A stretch of 64,000 nucleotides of DNA from Pseudomonas sp. IPO3778 (GTDB lineage Bacteria; Pseudomonadota; Gammaproteobacteria; Pseudomonadales; Pseudomonadaceae). The stretch's first letter is position 1, and every line of letters begins with the position of its first letter. This document shows, piece after piece, positions 26,008-33,741 of the stretch. The stretch spans positions 495 to 64,494 of the forward strand of contig NZ_JACARC010000041.1 in the NCBI RefSeq assembly GCF_013386825.1, in the 5' to 3' direction. The position numbers were made by a program, and so were the translations under genes. A model generated the notes under the pieces. That model made no database searches and was not told the origin of the DNA. It saw nothing but the letters and a program-made list of their open reading frames with translations.

Positions 26008-27051
26008 ATGAAAAGACGTGATTTTTTGGCTTTAAGCACCGTCGTTGCGGCCAGCGCGCTGATAACGCCCAGTTTCATGCGCACGGCGGGGGCGGCGAGC
26101 AAAGAACTCAGGGTGTTGACGTGGGAAGGTTACGCGGACGACCAGTGGGTCAAGGCGTTCGAGAAAAAGACCGGCGCGTCGGTGTCCGTCACGTACGCGG
26201 CCAGTGTGGATGAGATCTTCGCCAAACTGACGGCGTCCCAAGGCGCCGATTATGACGTGATCGCCATCGAGACATCGTCGTACAAACGCCTGACCCAGGA
26301 AAAGCTGATCCAGCCCCTGGACGTGGCCAAGTTGCAGAACGCCAAGAACCTGATGCCGACGTTCCAGGACGTGTCGGCCATTACGTTTGATGGCAAGACT
26401 TACGCCGCCCCCTTCGCCTGGGGCTCCATCCCGCTGATCTACAACGCCGACGTGTTTAAAGTCGCGCCTGACAGTTGGGAAGTCCTGTGGGATGAAAAAT
26501 ACAAAGGCCGGATGATCATCGTGGACGACGCCAACAATGCCATTGTGACGGCGGCGTTGACCCTGGGCATTAAAGACCCGTTCAACTTGACCGATGAACA
26601 ATTCGGTTTGATCAAGACCAAGTTGCTTGCGCAAAAATCAAACATCGCCAGTTATTACTCCGGGTTCGACGACGGTGTGAGCATCTTTGCCCAAGGCGGC
26701 ATCGACTTCATGATGTCCATGGGTGAGCCTCAAGCCGCCATGCTCAAGAAGCGCAATGTGAATGCAGAACTGACCATTCCCAAAGAAGGCGCGATCGGCT
26801 GGATCGACTGCTGGTGCATCAGTGTTAAAGCCCGGGATGTGGGGCTGGCCCACGCCTGGGTCGATGCCATGCTTGAAAAAGACGTGGGCACGTATATCAG
26901 CGAGAAGACCGGCTACGGCAACTCCACCAATGAAGACGCGAATATCAAGATTGGCCTGACGTATTCCGACAAGTTGGTGTTCCTGCAGGCGCCTGAGGAT
27001 TTCGGTCGCCGCATCGAGTTGTGGAACGAGATTAAAGCAACTTCAGTTTAA
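26008..27051 (+). CDS. ABC transporter substrate-binding protein with Tat signal
   Basis: This 347-residue periplasmic protein starts at the ATG at 26008. The leader KRRDFLALSTVVAASAL has the twin-arginine RRxFL pattern, so it is probably exported folded. The mature part begins KELRVLTWEGYADDQW, as in PotD-like and iron/opine-binding proteins of family 1. It delivers the substrate to the permease pair upstream. Tat export is unusual for this class in Pseudomonas, where Sec is common, although Tat leaders are known in some PotD relatives. Confidence 0.9.
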   Translation: MKRRDFLALSTVVAASALITPSFMRTAGAASKELRVLTWEGYADDQWVKAFEKKTGASVSVTYAASVDEIFAKLTASQGADYDVIAIETSSYKRLTQEKLIQPLDVAKLQNAKNLMPTFQDVSAITFDGKTYAAPFAWGSIPLIYNADVFKVAPDSWEVLWDEKYKGRMIIVDDANNAIVTAALTLGIKDPFNLTDEQFGLIKTKLLAQKSNIASYYSGFDDGVSIFAQGGIDFMMSMGEPQAAMLKKRNVNAELTIPKEGAIGWIDCWCISVKARDVGLAHAWVDAMLEKDVGTYISEKTGYGNSTNEDANIKIGLTYSDKLVFLQAPEDFGRRIELWNEIKATSV

Positions 27052-27096
27052 TGACGTTGCCCTACCGACAAAAACAAGCCGTAAAAGGATCAGTAC

Positions 27097-28080
27097 ATGA
27101 AAGCACTATTCGAGGCTGTGCCGCTGGGTCTTACTGACCTTCGAGCGAGCAGGCTGGGGGTCGGCACGACGGCAATCGGTGGCCTCTATTCGCCGACCAG
27201 CGCCACCAGCGCCGAAGAGACGATGCAGGCGGCCTGGGACACGGGGGTGCGCTTTTTTGATTCTGCACCCCAATACGGCAACGGCATGGCTGAACAGCGC
27301 CTGGGCGCTTTTTTGCAGCGCAAGCCCCGGGATGAGTACGTGGTTTGCACCAAGGTCGGTCGCCTGCTGCGGGTGCCTGAAACGCCGGTGGTCGACGGCT
27401 ACTACAAAGGCACGCCACCGGAGCGGCCGGTGTTCGATTTCAGCTATGACGGTGTGATGACCTCAGTGGAGGAGAGCCTGGCCCGCCTTGGTCTCGATCG
27501 CATTGACGTGTTGCACATCCATGACCCCGACCACCATTACCCGCAGGCCATCGAGGGTGCCTATAAAGCCCTCGACCGGTTGCGTGCTGACGGCACCATT
27601 GGCGCGGTCGGCGCCGGCATGAACCAGAGCAGCATGCTCGCCGAATTTGCCCGCCATGGTCATTTCGATTGCTTCCTGCTGGCGGGCCGCTACACCTTGC
27701 TGGAGCAGGGCGCCCTGGCCGAACTGCTGCCGCTGTGCGTACAAAAAAACATCTCGATCATTATTGGCGGGGTCTACAACAGCGGCATCCTGGCCAACCC
27801 CCGTGCCGGCGCAAAATTCAATTACGAAGACGCCGACCGGGCCCTGATCGACCGCGCCTTGAAACTCGAGAAAGTCTGCCTGAGCCATGGTGTGCCGTTG
27901 AAAGCCGCGGCCATCCAGTTTCCACTGGCACATCCTGCGGTGGCCAGCGTGCTCACGGGCCCCAGAACCCCGGCAGAAATGCTTGAAAACGCCGAACTGT
28001 TTCGCACGCCGATCCCCAGTGCCCTGTGGCAGGATCTCAAGGCCCAAGGGCTGATCGTTGCCGACGCGCCCACAGCGTGA
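27097..28080 (+). CDS. Aldo/keto reductase of the aldose 1-dehydrogenase type
   Basis: This 327-residue TIM-barrel oxidoreductase belongs to the branch containing L-fucose (D-threo-aldose) 1-dehydrogenase, L-galactose dehydrogenase and pyridoxal 4-dehydrogenase. DSAPQYGNGMAEQRLG carries the catalytic tyrosine, followed by a VCTKVGR lysine and HIHDPDHH. It would oxidise the sugar at C1 to a lactone. It lies directly before a sugar lactonase, which strongly supports that reaction. AAAGGATCA precedes the ATG. Confidence 0.85.
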   Translation: MKALFEAVPLGLTDLRASRLGVGTTAIGGLYSPTSATSAEETMQAAWDTGVRFFDSAPQYGNGMAEQRLGAFLQRKPRDEYVVCTKVGRLLRVPETPVVDGYYKGTPPERPVFDFSYDGVMTSVEESLARLGLDRIDVLHIHDPDHHYPQAIEGAYKALDRLRADGTIGAVGAGMNQSSMLAEFARHGHFDCFLLAGRYTLLEQGALAELLPLCVQKNISIIIGGVYNSGILANPRAGAKFNYEDADRALIDRALKLEKVCLSHGVPLKAAAIQFPLAHPAVASVLTGPRTPAEMLENAELFRTPIPSALWQDLKAQGLIVADAPTA

Positions 28081-28088
28081 AGGCCATC

Positions 28089-28934
28089 ATGTCGAGCCCC
28101 ATCATCGATACCCACCAGCACTTCTGGGACCTGAGCACCGGCACCTATCCCTGGATGGCCGGCGATGAGATGCGCCCGCTGCGGCGCAATTTTGGCCCGC
28201 AGGACCTGCAGCCACTGCTGGTTGAAAATGGCATCAGTGCCACGATCGTTGTGCAATGCCGGCATGACCTGGCGGAAACCCGTGACCTGCTGGCGATCGC
28301 TGCGGCCTATGACGTTGTAATCGGCGTTGTCGGTTGGGTCGACCTGGAAGCCGTCGACGTACCCGGGCAAATCGCCGCCTTGCGTGCCTTGCCCGGTGGC
28401 GACAAGCTCGTGGGCATCCGCCATAACGTCCACGACGAGCCCGACGGTGAGTGGCTGTGCCGGCCAGGGGTACAGGCCGGCGTGGCAGCGGTCATCAGCG
28501 CCGGCTTGACCTTTGACCTGCTGGTGCGCAGCAGGGAGTTGCCGGCGGCCACGGGGCTGGTGCGGCGCTATCCCCAAGGTCGTTTTGTGCTCGACCATCT
28601 GGCCAAGCCGCCCATCGCCGAGGGGTTCAGCCCCGCCTGGCATCAAGCCCTTGAGGCGCTTGCCCAGAGCGACAACGTCTGGTGCAAGGTCTCGGGCCTG
28701 GTCACCGAGGCCGCGCCCGGCGCCAGCGTCGACACCTTTGACCCCTACACACACATGGCCCTGAGCGTTTTCGGCGAGGCGCGGCTCTTGTTCGGCTCGG
28801 ACTGGCCCGTCTGCACCCTGGCGGCGACTTACGCTGAGGTGAAGGCCATCGCTGAACGACTCGTCGCGACCCGCCCGGAGCTGGCGGCGCGGTTTTTCCA
28901 CCTTAACGCGATCGACGCCTATAACCTGGGCTGA
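28089..28934 (+). CDS. Amidohydrolase-2 sugar lactonase
   Basis: This 281-residue protein starts at the ATG at 28089 after AAGG. It has the N-terminal metal motif DTHQHFWD, a later LVGIRHNVHDE, and the C-terminal FGSDWPVC aspartate site. It belongs to the family of L-fucono-1,5-lactonase and related sugar lactonases. It should open the lactone produced by the preceding aldose dehydrogenase. The 8-bp gap confirms cotranscription. Confidence 0.85.
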   Translation: MSSPIIDTHQHFWDLSTGTYPWMAGDEMRPLRRNFGPQDLQPLLVENGISATIVVQCRHDLAETRDLLAIAAAYDVVIGVVGWVDLEAVDVPGQIAALRALPGGDKLVGIRHNVHDEPDGEWLCRPGVQAGVAAVISAGLTFDLLVRSRELPAATGLVRRYPQGRFVLDHLAKPPIAEGFSPAWHQALEALAQSDNVWCKVSGLVTEAAPGASVDTFDPYTHMALSVFGEARLLFGSDWPVCTLAATYAEVKAIAERLVATRPELAARFFHLNAIDAYNLG

Positions 28935-28959
28935 CGCCCTGCACCCAAAGGACAACCCC

Positions 28960-29544
28960 ATGAGCATCGACTTCAGTACCGGAACCTGGCTGAACCCGCC
29001 CGCCGATTGGGCAGCGGATGGTACCGCCCTGACCCTGACCACCGATGAAAACACCGACTTCTGGCGCAAGACCCATTACGGGTTCATCCGCGACACCGGG
29101 CACTTTTTGGGTTTCCCGGCGGCGAACGGGTTCACCGCGCAGATTCGTATCCAGGGTGAGTTCCGTACGCTTTACGATCAGGCAGGCCTGATGGTGCGGA
29201 TTGATGAAACGCGCTGGATGAAAACCGGGGTGGAGTTCACCGACGGTGAGTTGTTCCTGAGTACGGTCATCACCGACGGGCAGTCTGACTGGTCGGTGTC
29301 CCAGCCTTTCAAAGAGCTGGAGGACTTCTACCTGCGAGTCACCGTGGGCAATGGCGCCATGCGTATCCAGGCGTCCCGCGACGGTGTGTTCTGGCCGCTG
29401 TTGCGCCTGGCGCCGTTCCCGGAAGCTGCCAGCTATCAGGTGGGGCCGACAGCCTGCACCCCGGAACGAAGCGGCCTGACCATTGGTTTTTCAGAGTTCT
29501 CCATTGGCCCGGCCACCACCAAAAACCTCCACGACTTGAGCTAG
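28960..29544 (+). CDS. DUF1349 (LamG/concanavalin-like) protein
   Basis: This 194-residue protein has the DUF1349 pattern: TDENTDFWRKTHYGF, a YDQAGLMVRIDETRWMKTG segment and a C-terminal IGFSEFSIGP. The fold is a beta-sandwich related to lectins, and members are often found in sugar catabolic operons. No signal peptide is visible, so it is probably cytoplasmic. It may bind the sugar or its lactone; no catalytic role is established. It lies 25 bp past the lactonase gene and 10 bp before the mutarotase gene. Confidence 0.8.
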   Translation: MSIDFSTGTWLNPPADWAADGTALTLTTDENTDFWRKTHYGFIRDTGHFLGFPAANGFTAQIRIQGEFRTLYDQAGLMVRIDETRWMKTGVEFTDGELFLSTVITDGQSDWSVSQPFKELEDFYLRVTVGNGAMRIQASRDGVFWPLLRLAPFPEAASYQVGPTACTPERSGLTIGFSEFSIGPATTKNLHDLS

Positions 29545-29554
29545 AGGACTTCCT

Positions 29555-29995
29555 ATGCTGATTGGTATTGACCCGATCCTGAACGCCGACATCCTGTTCA
29601 CACTGCGCGCCATGGGGCATGGTGACGAGATCGTCATCGCAGACGGCAGTTTCCCTGCGCAAACGGTGGCCAAGCGGTTGATTCGCATGGAGGCGGCCGA
29701 CCTGTCGCGCATGCTCAAGGCCGTGCTGTCGGTGATGCCGGTCGATGAGTCCGAACCCGACCCAGTGGTGGGGATGGAAGTGATCGATGAGCCGGCCACG
29801 ATTGTCACGGCGCACACGGTGATCCAGGATGCACTGGACGCGCTGCCCGGCGACTCGCCGACGCTGAGCCGCATCGAGCGTTTTGCGTTCTACGAGCGCG
29901 CCAAGGACGCGTTTGCGGTGATCGCCACGGGTGAAACCTTGTTCTACGGCAACGTGATCATCCGCAAAGGCACGGTGAACCTGGGCGGTAACTGA
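29555..29995 (+). CDS. RbsD/FucU-family sugar mutarotase
   Basis: This 146-residue protein matches FucU in length and motifs: LRAMGHGDEIVIADGSFPA near the N-terminus and FYERAKDAFAVIATGE near the C-terminus. It interconverts alpha and beta anomers of a sugar such as L-fucose. A mutarotase would feed the right anomer to the aldose dehydrogenase in the same operon. It is the last gene before a strong terminator. Confidence 0.88.
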   Translation: MLIGIDPILNADILFTLRAMGHGDEIVIADGSFPAQTVAKRLIRMEAADLSRMLKAVLSVMPVDESEPDPVVGMEVIDEPATIVTAHTVIQDALDALPGDSPTLSRIERFAFYERAKDAFAVIATGETLFYGNVIIRKGTVNLGGN

Positions 29996-30011
29996 CGCCG
30001 GCCGGGCACAT

Positions 30012-30041
30012 AAAAAAGGGGACCTTCGGGTCCCCTTTTTT
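30012..30041. terminator. Bidirectional intrinsic terminator
   Basis: AAAAAAGGGGACC, a TTCG loop and GGTCCCCTTTTTT form a perfect hairpin flanked by A and T runs. It serves both the operon ending at 29995 and the convergent dehydratase gene ending at 30053. Confidence 0.95.
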
Positions 30042-30052
30042 GCGGTGTGTGA

Positions 30053-31609
30053 TCAGGTGATCGCACCGATCTGCCAAGGTACAAACTCATTCTGCCCATA
30101 GCCGTGGGTTTCGCTCTTGCTGGGCTCGCCGGACGCCACCCGCAGCATCATCTCGAAGATATACATACCGCGCTCTTCAATCGTGTCGGTGCCGTCGGCG
30201 ATGCCACCACAGTTCACGTCCATGTCCTCTTCCTGATGGTTGAACATGTGGGAGTTGGTCGCGATCTTGATCGAGGGGGAGGGCGCACAGCCGAAGGCCG
30301 AGCCCCGGCCGGTGGTGAACGCCAGCAGGTTGGCACCGCCTGCCACTTGGCCGGTGGCGGAAATAGGGTCGTAGCCGGGGGTGTCCATGAACACCAGGCC
30401 GTGGGCGGTGACGGCTTCGGCGTATTCATAGACATCCACCAGGTTGGTCGAGCCGCCCTTGGCCACGGCGCCCAGGGATTTCTCGAGGATGGTCGTCAAC
30501 CCGCCGGCCTTGTTGCCGGCCGACGGGTTGTTGTTGAGCTCGGCATTCATGCGCTGGCAGTAGCTTTCCCACCAGCGGATACGGGCGATGAGTTTTTCAC
30601 CGACTGCGTCGCTGACGGCACGCCGCGTCAACAGGTGTTCGGCACCATAGATCTCTGGTGTTTCGGAGAGGATCGCCGTGCCGCCAGCGGCCACGAGGCG
30701 GTCGACTGCATTGCCCAGGGCCGGGTTGGCGGTGATCCCGGAGTAACCGTCCGAACCGCCGCATTGCAGGCCGACCACCAGGTGTTTGGCGCTGACCGCC
30801 TGGCGGTGTACCTGGTTGGCGGCCGGCAGCAGGGCCTTGATTTGTTCAATGCCGTTGGCGATGGATTTCGAGGTACCGCCCACCCCCTGGATAGTGAACA
30901 CACGCAGGTGCGCGCCGGCTTCCAGGTGCTGGGCCTTGAGCAAATCGTCGATCTGGTTGGTCTCGCAACCCAGGCCAATCATCAGCACCGAATGGAAGTT
31001 GGCGTGCACCGCATAGCCGCCCAGGGTGCGCTGCAACATGGCCAAGGCTTCGCCACCGGGGTCTACTGCACAGCCGATGCCGTGGGTCAGGGCCACCACA
31101 CCATCCACGCCCGGGTAGGGGGCGAGGGCGTCGGGGTGGATGTCACGCCGGAAGTAATCGGCGATCGCTCGCGCCACGGTGGCCGAGCAATTCACCGAGG
31201 TCAGCACGCCGATGTAGTTGCGCGTGGCCACGCGGCCGTCCGGGCGAACGATGCCCATGAACGTCGCTTCGCGGTGGGGCGTTGGTTTGGCATCGACGCC
31301 GAATGCGTGACTGCGGGAAAAGTGCGCCATGCCGAGGTTATGGCTGTGGACGTGGGCACCGGCCTCGATCGCCACCGACGCGACGCCGATGATCTGGCCA
31401 TAGCGCCGTACATTTTCACCGGCCTCGATCCGGCGCACCGCGACCTTGTGCCCGGCCGGAATCGCCTGCTGCACCACCACGCCGTTCTCTTCCAGGACCA
31501 GCCCCGCCGGCAGTGGCTGGCGGGCGATCAGTACATCGTCATGGGGGTCCAGGCGGATCGTGGCGGCGGCAATCTGGCTTTGCGCACTTGTTTTGGCAAT
31601 CAGTTCCAT
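30053..31609 (-). CDS. GarD/UxaA-family sugar acid dehydratase
   Basis: This 518-residue protein has an N-terminal SAF-like domain (about 1-100, with IPAGHKVAVRRI) and the long altronate/galactarate dehydratase domain with VGLQCGGSDGYSG, NPSAGNKAGGLT and FTTGRGSAFG. Such enzymes use an iron centre to dehydrate sugar acids to 2-keto-3-deoxy acids. It would act on the aldonate from the lactonase. The substrate could be galactarate, altronate or a related acid. It is transcribed alone from operator copy 2, 95 bp upstream, and faces the main operon tail to tail. Confidence 0.88.
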   Translation of the reverse strand: MELIAKTSAQSQIAAATIRLDPHDDVLIARQPLPAGLVLEENGVVVQQAIPAGHKVAVRRIEAGENVRRYGQIIGVASVAIEAGAHVHSHNLGMAHFSRSHAFGVDAKPTPHREATFMGIVRPDGRVATRNYIGVLTSVNCSATVARAIADYFRRDIHPDALAPYPGVDGVVALTHGIGCAVDPGGEALAMLQRTLGGYAVHANFHSVLMIGLGCETNQIDDLLKAQHLEAGAHLRVFTIQGVGGTSKSIANGIEQIKALLPAANQVHRQAVSAKHLVVGLQCGGSDGYSGITANPALGNAVDRLVAAGGTAILSETPEIYGAEHLLTRRAVSDAVGEKLIARIRWWESYCQRMNAELNNNPSAGNKAGGLTTILEKSLGAVAKGGSTNLVDVYEYAEAVTAHGLVFMDTPGYDPISATGQVAGGANLLAFTTGRGSAFGCAPSPSIKIATNSHMFNHQEEDMDVNCGGIADGTDTIEERGMYIFEMMLRVASGEPSKSETHGYGQNEFVPWQIGAIT

Positions 31610-31680
31610 TACGGCACCTTACTGTGGGAAACGCGGATGCAGCGGTATGGCGCGATCCTAACGCCGGCCCGATCGTGGGG

Positions 31681-31720
31681 GTAATGAAAATCCGGCGGCC
31701 TGGGATAACTGCGCGTTATC
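31681..31720 (-). promoter_or_regulatory. Regulon operator, copy 2 (upstream of the dehydratase gene)
   Basis: A perfect inverted repeat, GATAACTGCGCGTTATC, lies at 31704-31720. Read on the minus strand, a TCATTAC block begins at 31687, again 17 bp after the operator, exactly as at copy 1. It is 95 bp upstream of the dehydratase start and 21 bp from the end of the LysR gene. The AAGTGCAGTACTT part of copies 1 and 3 is not conserved here. Confidence 0.72.
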
Positions 31721-31741
31721 GGCGTGACGGCGGTGCAAGGC

Positions 31742-32698
31742 TTACGTGGTCAGTTCCTCGATCAACAAGTGCGTCAGTTGCGAGAGTTCCACCTGGGTGC
31801 GCGTGACAATGGCGAACGGCTCGCTCTTGGGGGTGATGGTGCAGGGCAGGGCGGTCAGCATGGCTTGCAACAACGGCAGCTCGGCCACATCGGTGGGCAA
31901 CACCGCCACCAGGTTCGGGTCGCTGATCAGCAACAACAGGGTGGCGAAGGTGGACGAGGTTTCGATGGGGTGGGCGGGGAAGTTCACCCCTGACTCGTGG
32001 AACTCGCGCTCCAGCGTCTGGCGCAACGGCATATTCGCCGAGAAGATCACCCAGCCTGAGTCTGCCAGCTCCTCAAGGGTCAGCGATTCGCGTCCCACCA
32101 GCGGGTGGTTGGGGTTGGCCATCACCACCAGTGCTTCGGGTTTCATGCTGATGCTGTCGTAGGCCGTGGGGCGCGGGCTCACGCTGGGGTAACACAGCGC
32201 CATGTCCAGGCGCCCCTGGTCCAGCAGGCTCAGCAGCTTGACGCTGGTGTCTTCGACGATCTCGATGGTTGCCTGGGGTTGACGCTTGCGCAGGCGCAAC
32301 ACACCCGCGGTGAGCAGGGGCACGCCCCCCATGATCGTACCCACGGTGAGGCGCCCGCCGTGGCCCTGGAAGATCCCGTGCATCTCCTGGCGCAGATGGG
32401 ACAGGTCCGTCAGGATCAGTCGCGCGTAGCGAATCGCGCAGCGGCCCATGGCGTTGGCGTTCAGCCCCTTGCTGGTGCGCTCGAACAGCGTCGCGCCGAG
32501 GGTTTCTTCCACGTCGTGCAGGGCCTTGGTGGCGCCGGGCTGGGTGATGCCGATGATCTCGGCGGCCCGGTGAATGGAGCCGTGATCGTCCAGTGCAACC
32601 AACAGGCGCAACTGCTTGAGACGAAGGCGCGAGGAGAGCGTTTCCAGGGTTGGCATCGTCATCAGGCAGACGCTTTTTTTAGAGGAGGTGCCCGGCAT
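31742..32698 (-). CDS. LysR-family regulator of the sugar/amine locus
   Basis: This regulator is 318 residues from the first ATG. The helix-turn-helix is near the N-terminus (HRAAEIIGITQPGATKAL), followed by a substrate-binding domain of about 200 residues. It resembles the GbpR/galactose-binding regulators of sugar catabolism. ATGs at 32662 and 32656 are alternative starts, and no clear ribosome site decides. It lies between operator copies 2 and 3 and probably controls all three target promoters and itself. Confidence 0.85.
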   Translation of the reverse strand: MPGTSSKKSVCLMTMPTLETLSSRLRLKQLRLLVALDDHGSIHRAAEIIGITQPGATKALHDVEETLGATLFERTSKGLNANAMGRCAIRYARLILTDLSHLRQEMHGIFQGHGGRLTVGTIMGGVPLLTAGVLRLRKRQPQATIEIVEDTSVKLLSLLDQGRLDMALCYPSVSPRPTAYDSISMKPEALVVMANPNHPLVGRESLTLEELADSGWVIFSANMPLRQTLEREFHESGVNFPAHPIETSSTFATLLLLISDPNLVAVLPTDVAELPLLQAMLTALPCTITPKSEPFAIVTRTQVELSQLTHLLIEELTT

Positions 32699-32741
32699 TA
32701 GGCATCAGCAGGCGCCAAAACGCTAGCCACCGGCGGGCGGG

Positions 32742-32812
32742 GATAGCCAGTGGTTATCGGCAGGGGGTGCAGTTGTCATTACTCGTGCGCCAGGAAGTGC
32801 AGTACTTTTCAT
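32742..32812 (+). promoter_or_regulatory. Regulon operator, copy 3, and shared promoter block
   Basis: GATAGCCAGTGGTTATC at 32742-32758 differs from copy 1 by two bases in its spacer. TCATTACTCGT starts at 32776 (18 bp after the operator end) and AAGTGCAGTACTTTTCAT at 32795. The block stands between the LysR gene and the plus-strand AroE-like gene. The near-identity of a 70-bp region with 21927-21996 suggests a recent duplication or strong selection on a promoter. Confidence 0.75.
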
Positions 32813-32895
32813 CCAGCGGGTTTGGCGGCGTTTTCAAGTGCGTCGTCCACACCGCAAAACGATTCGGGTTGTTTTACAGAACAGGAGCCACGTAC

Positions 32896-33708
32896 ATGCC
32901 TGACCGGCCAGAAAACACGCCAGAAGTGACGGGCAAAACCCGGGTATTGGGCATTCTTGCCCACCCCACTGATCATGTAAAAGCGCCGCCCAAGATCAAC
33001 CGGATTGCCCGTGAGCGGGGCAGTGACGCGATCATGGTACCGATGAATGTGGCGCCGGAAGATTTCGAACCCTTCGTCAATGGCCTGCGAACCTTACTGA
33101 GCTTCGACGGGGCCATCGTCACGGTGCCGTTCAAGCAAGCCATCTTGCCGTTGTGCGATGAACTCAGTGAGCAGGCCGCCGCCGTGGGGGCGGCCAACGT
33201 CATCCGGCGCATGGCCGATGGCCGTCTGGTGGGGGATCAATTGGATGGCGTGGGTTTCCTCCGTGGTCTGGAGCATGCCGGCATCGACGTCGCGGGCCAG
33301 TCGGTGTACCTGGTGGGTGCCGGCGGTGCGGCGAATGCGGTGGCGTTTGCGCTGGCCCAGGCCGGCATCGGCCGCCTGACCCTGGCCAACCGCAGTGAGC
33401 ACAAGAGTGCCGAACTCAAGGAGCGCCTGCTGCGTCACTACCCGGCCCTGGAGGTGTCCCTCGGCACCCAAGACCCGGGCGGCCACCAACTGATCATCAA
33501 TGGCACCTCGCTGGGCATGCATGCCGCAGACCCGTTGCCTCTGGATGTAACCCGACTGACCCCACAGATGACCGTGGCGGAAGTGGTCCAGGAACCGGAG
33601 CGCACCGCGCTGCTGATCGCGGCTGAACACCTCGGCTGCCGGGTGCACCTGGGGCGCCATATGCTGGAGCACCAGGTGCAGTTGATGGCGGACTTCCTTG
33701 GCCTGTAA
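32896..33708 (+). CDS. Shikimate/quinate dehydrogenase homologue (AroE-like)
   Basis: This 270-residue protein starts at the ATG at 32896 behind AGGAG; the longer frame would include the operator block. It has the catalytic lysine in VTVPFKQ, the aspartate in GDQLDG and a Rossmann motif GAGGAANAV, so the active site is intact. It is unlikely to be the housekeeping shikimate dehydrogenase, since it sits in a catabolic regulon. It may oxidise a ring or chain hydroxyl of an unknown polyol. Its partner downstream is a DegT aminotransferase, a pairing also seen in aminoshikimate-type clusters. Confidence 0.85.
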   Translation: MPDRPENTPEVTGKTRVLGILAHPTDHVKAPPKINRIARERGSDAIMVPMNVAPEDFEPFVNGLRTLLSFDGAIVTVPFKQAILPLCDELSEQAAAVGAANVIRRMADGRLVGDQLDGVGFLRGLEHAGIDVAGQSVYLVGAGGAANAVAFALAQAGIGRLTLANRSEHKSAELKERLLRHYPALEVSLGTQDPGGHQLIINGTSLGMHAADPLPLDVTRLTPQMTVAEVVQEPERTALLIAAEHLGCRVHLGRHMLEHQVQLMADFLGL

Positions 33709-33741
33709 CCGGCCATACTCATTTCGCAAGAAGGATTGATC

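Noticed and set aside
32767..32895. Longer N-terminus for the AroE-like protein
   Set aside because: The extra 43 codons run through the conserved promoter block, and the ATG at 32896 has an AGGAG site and the usual N-terminus.
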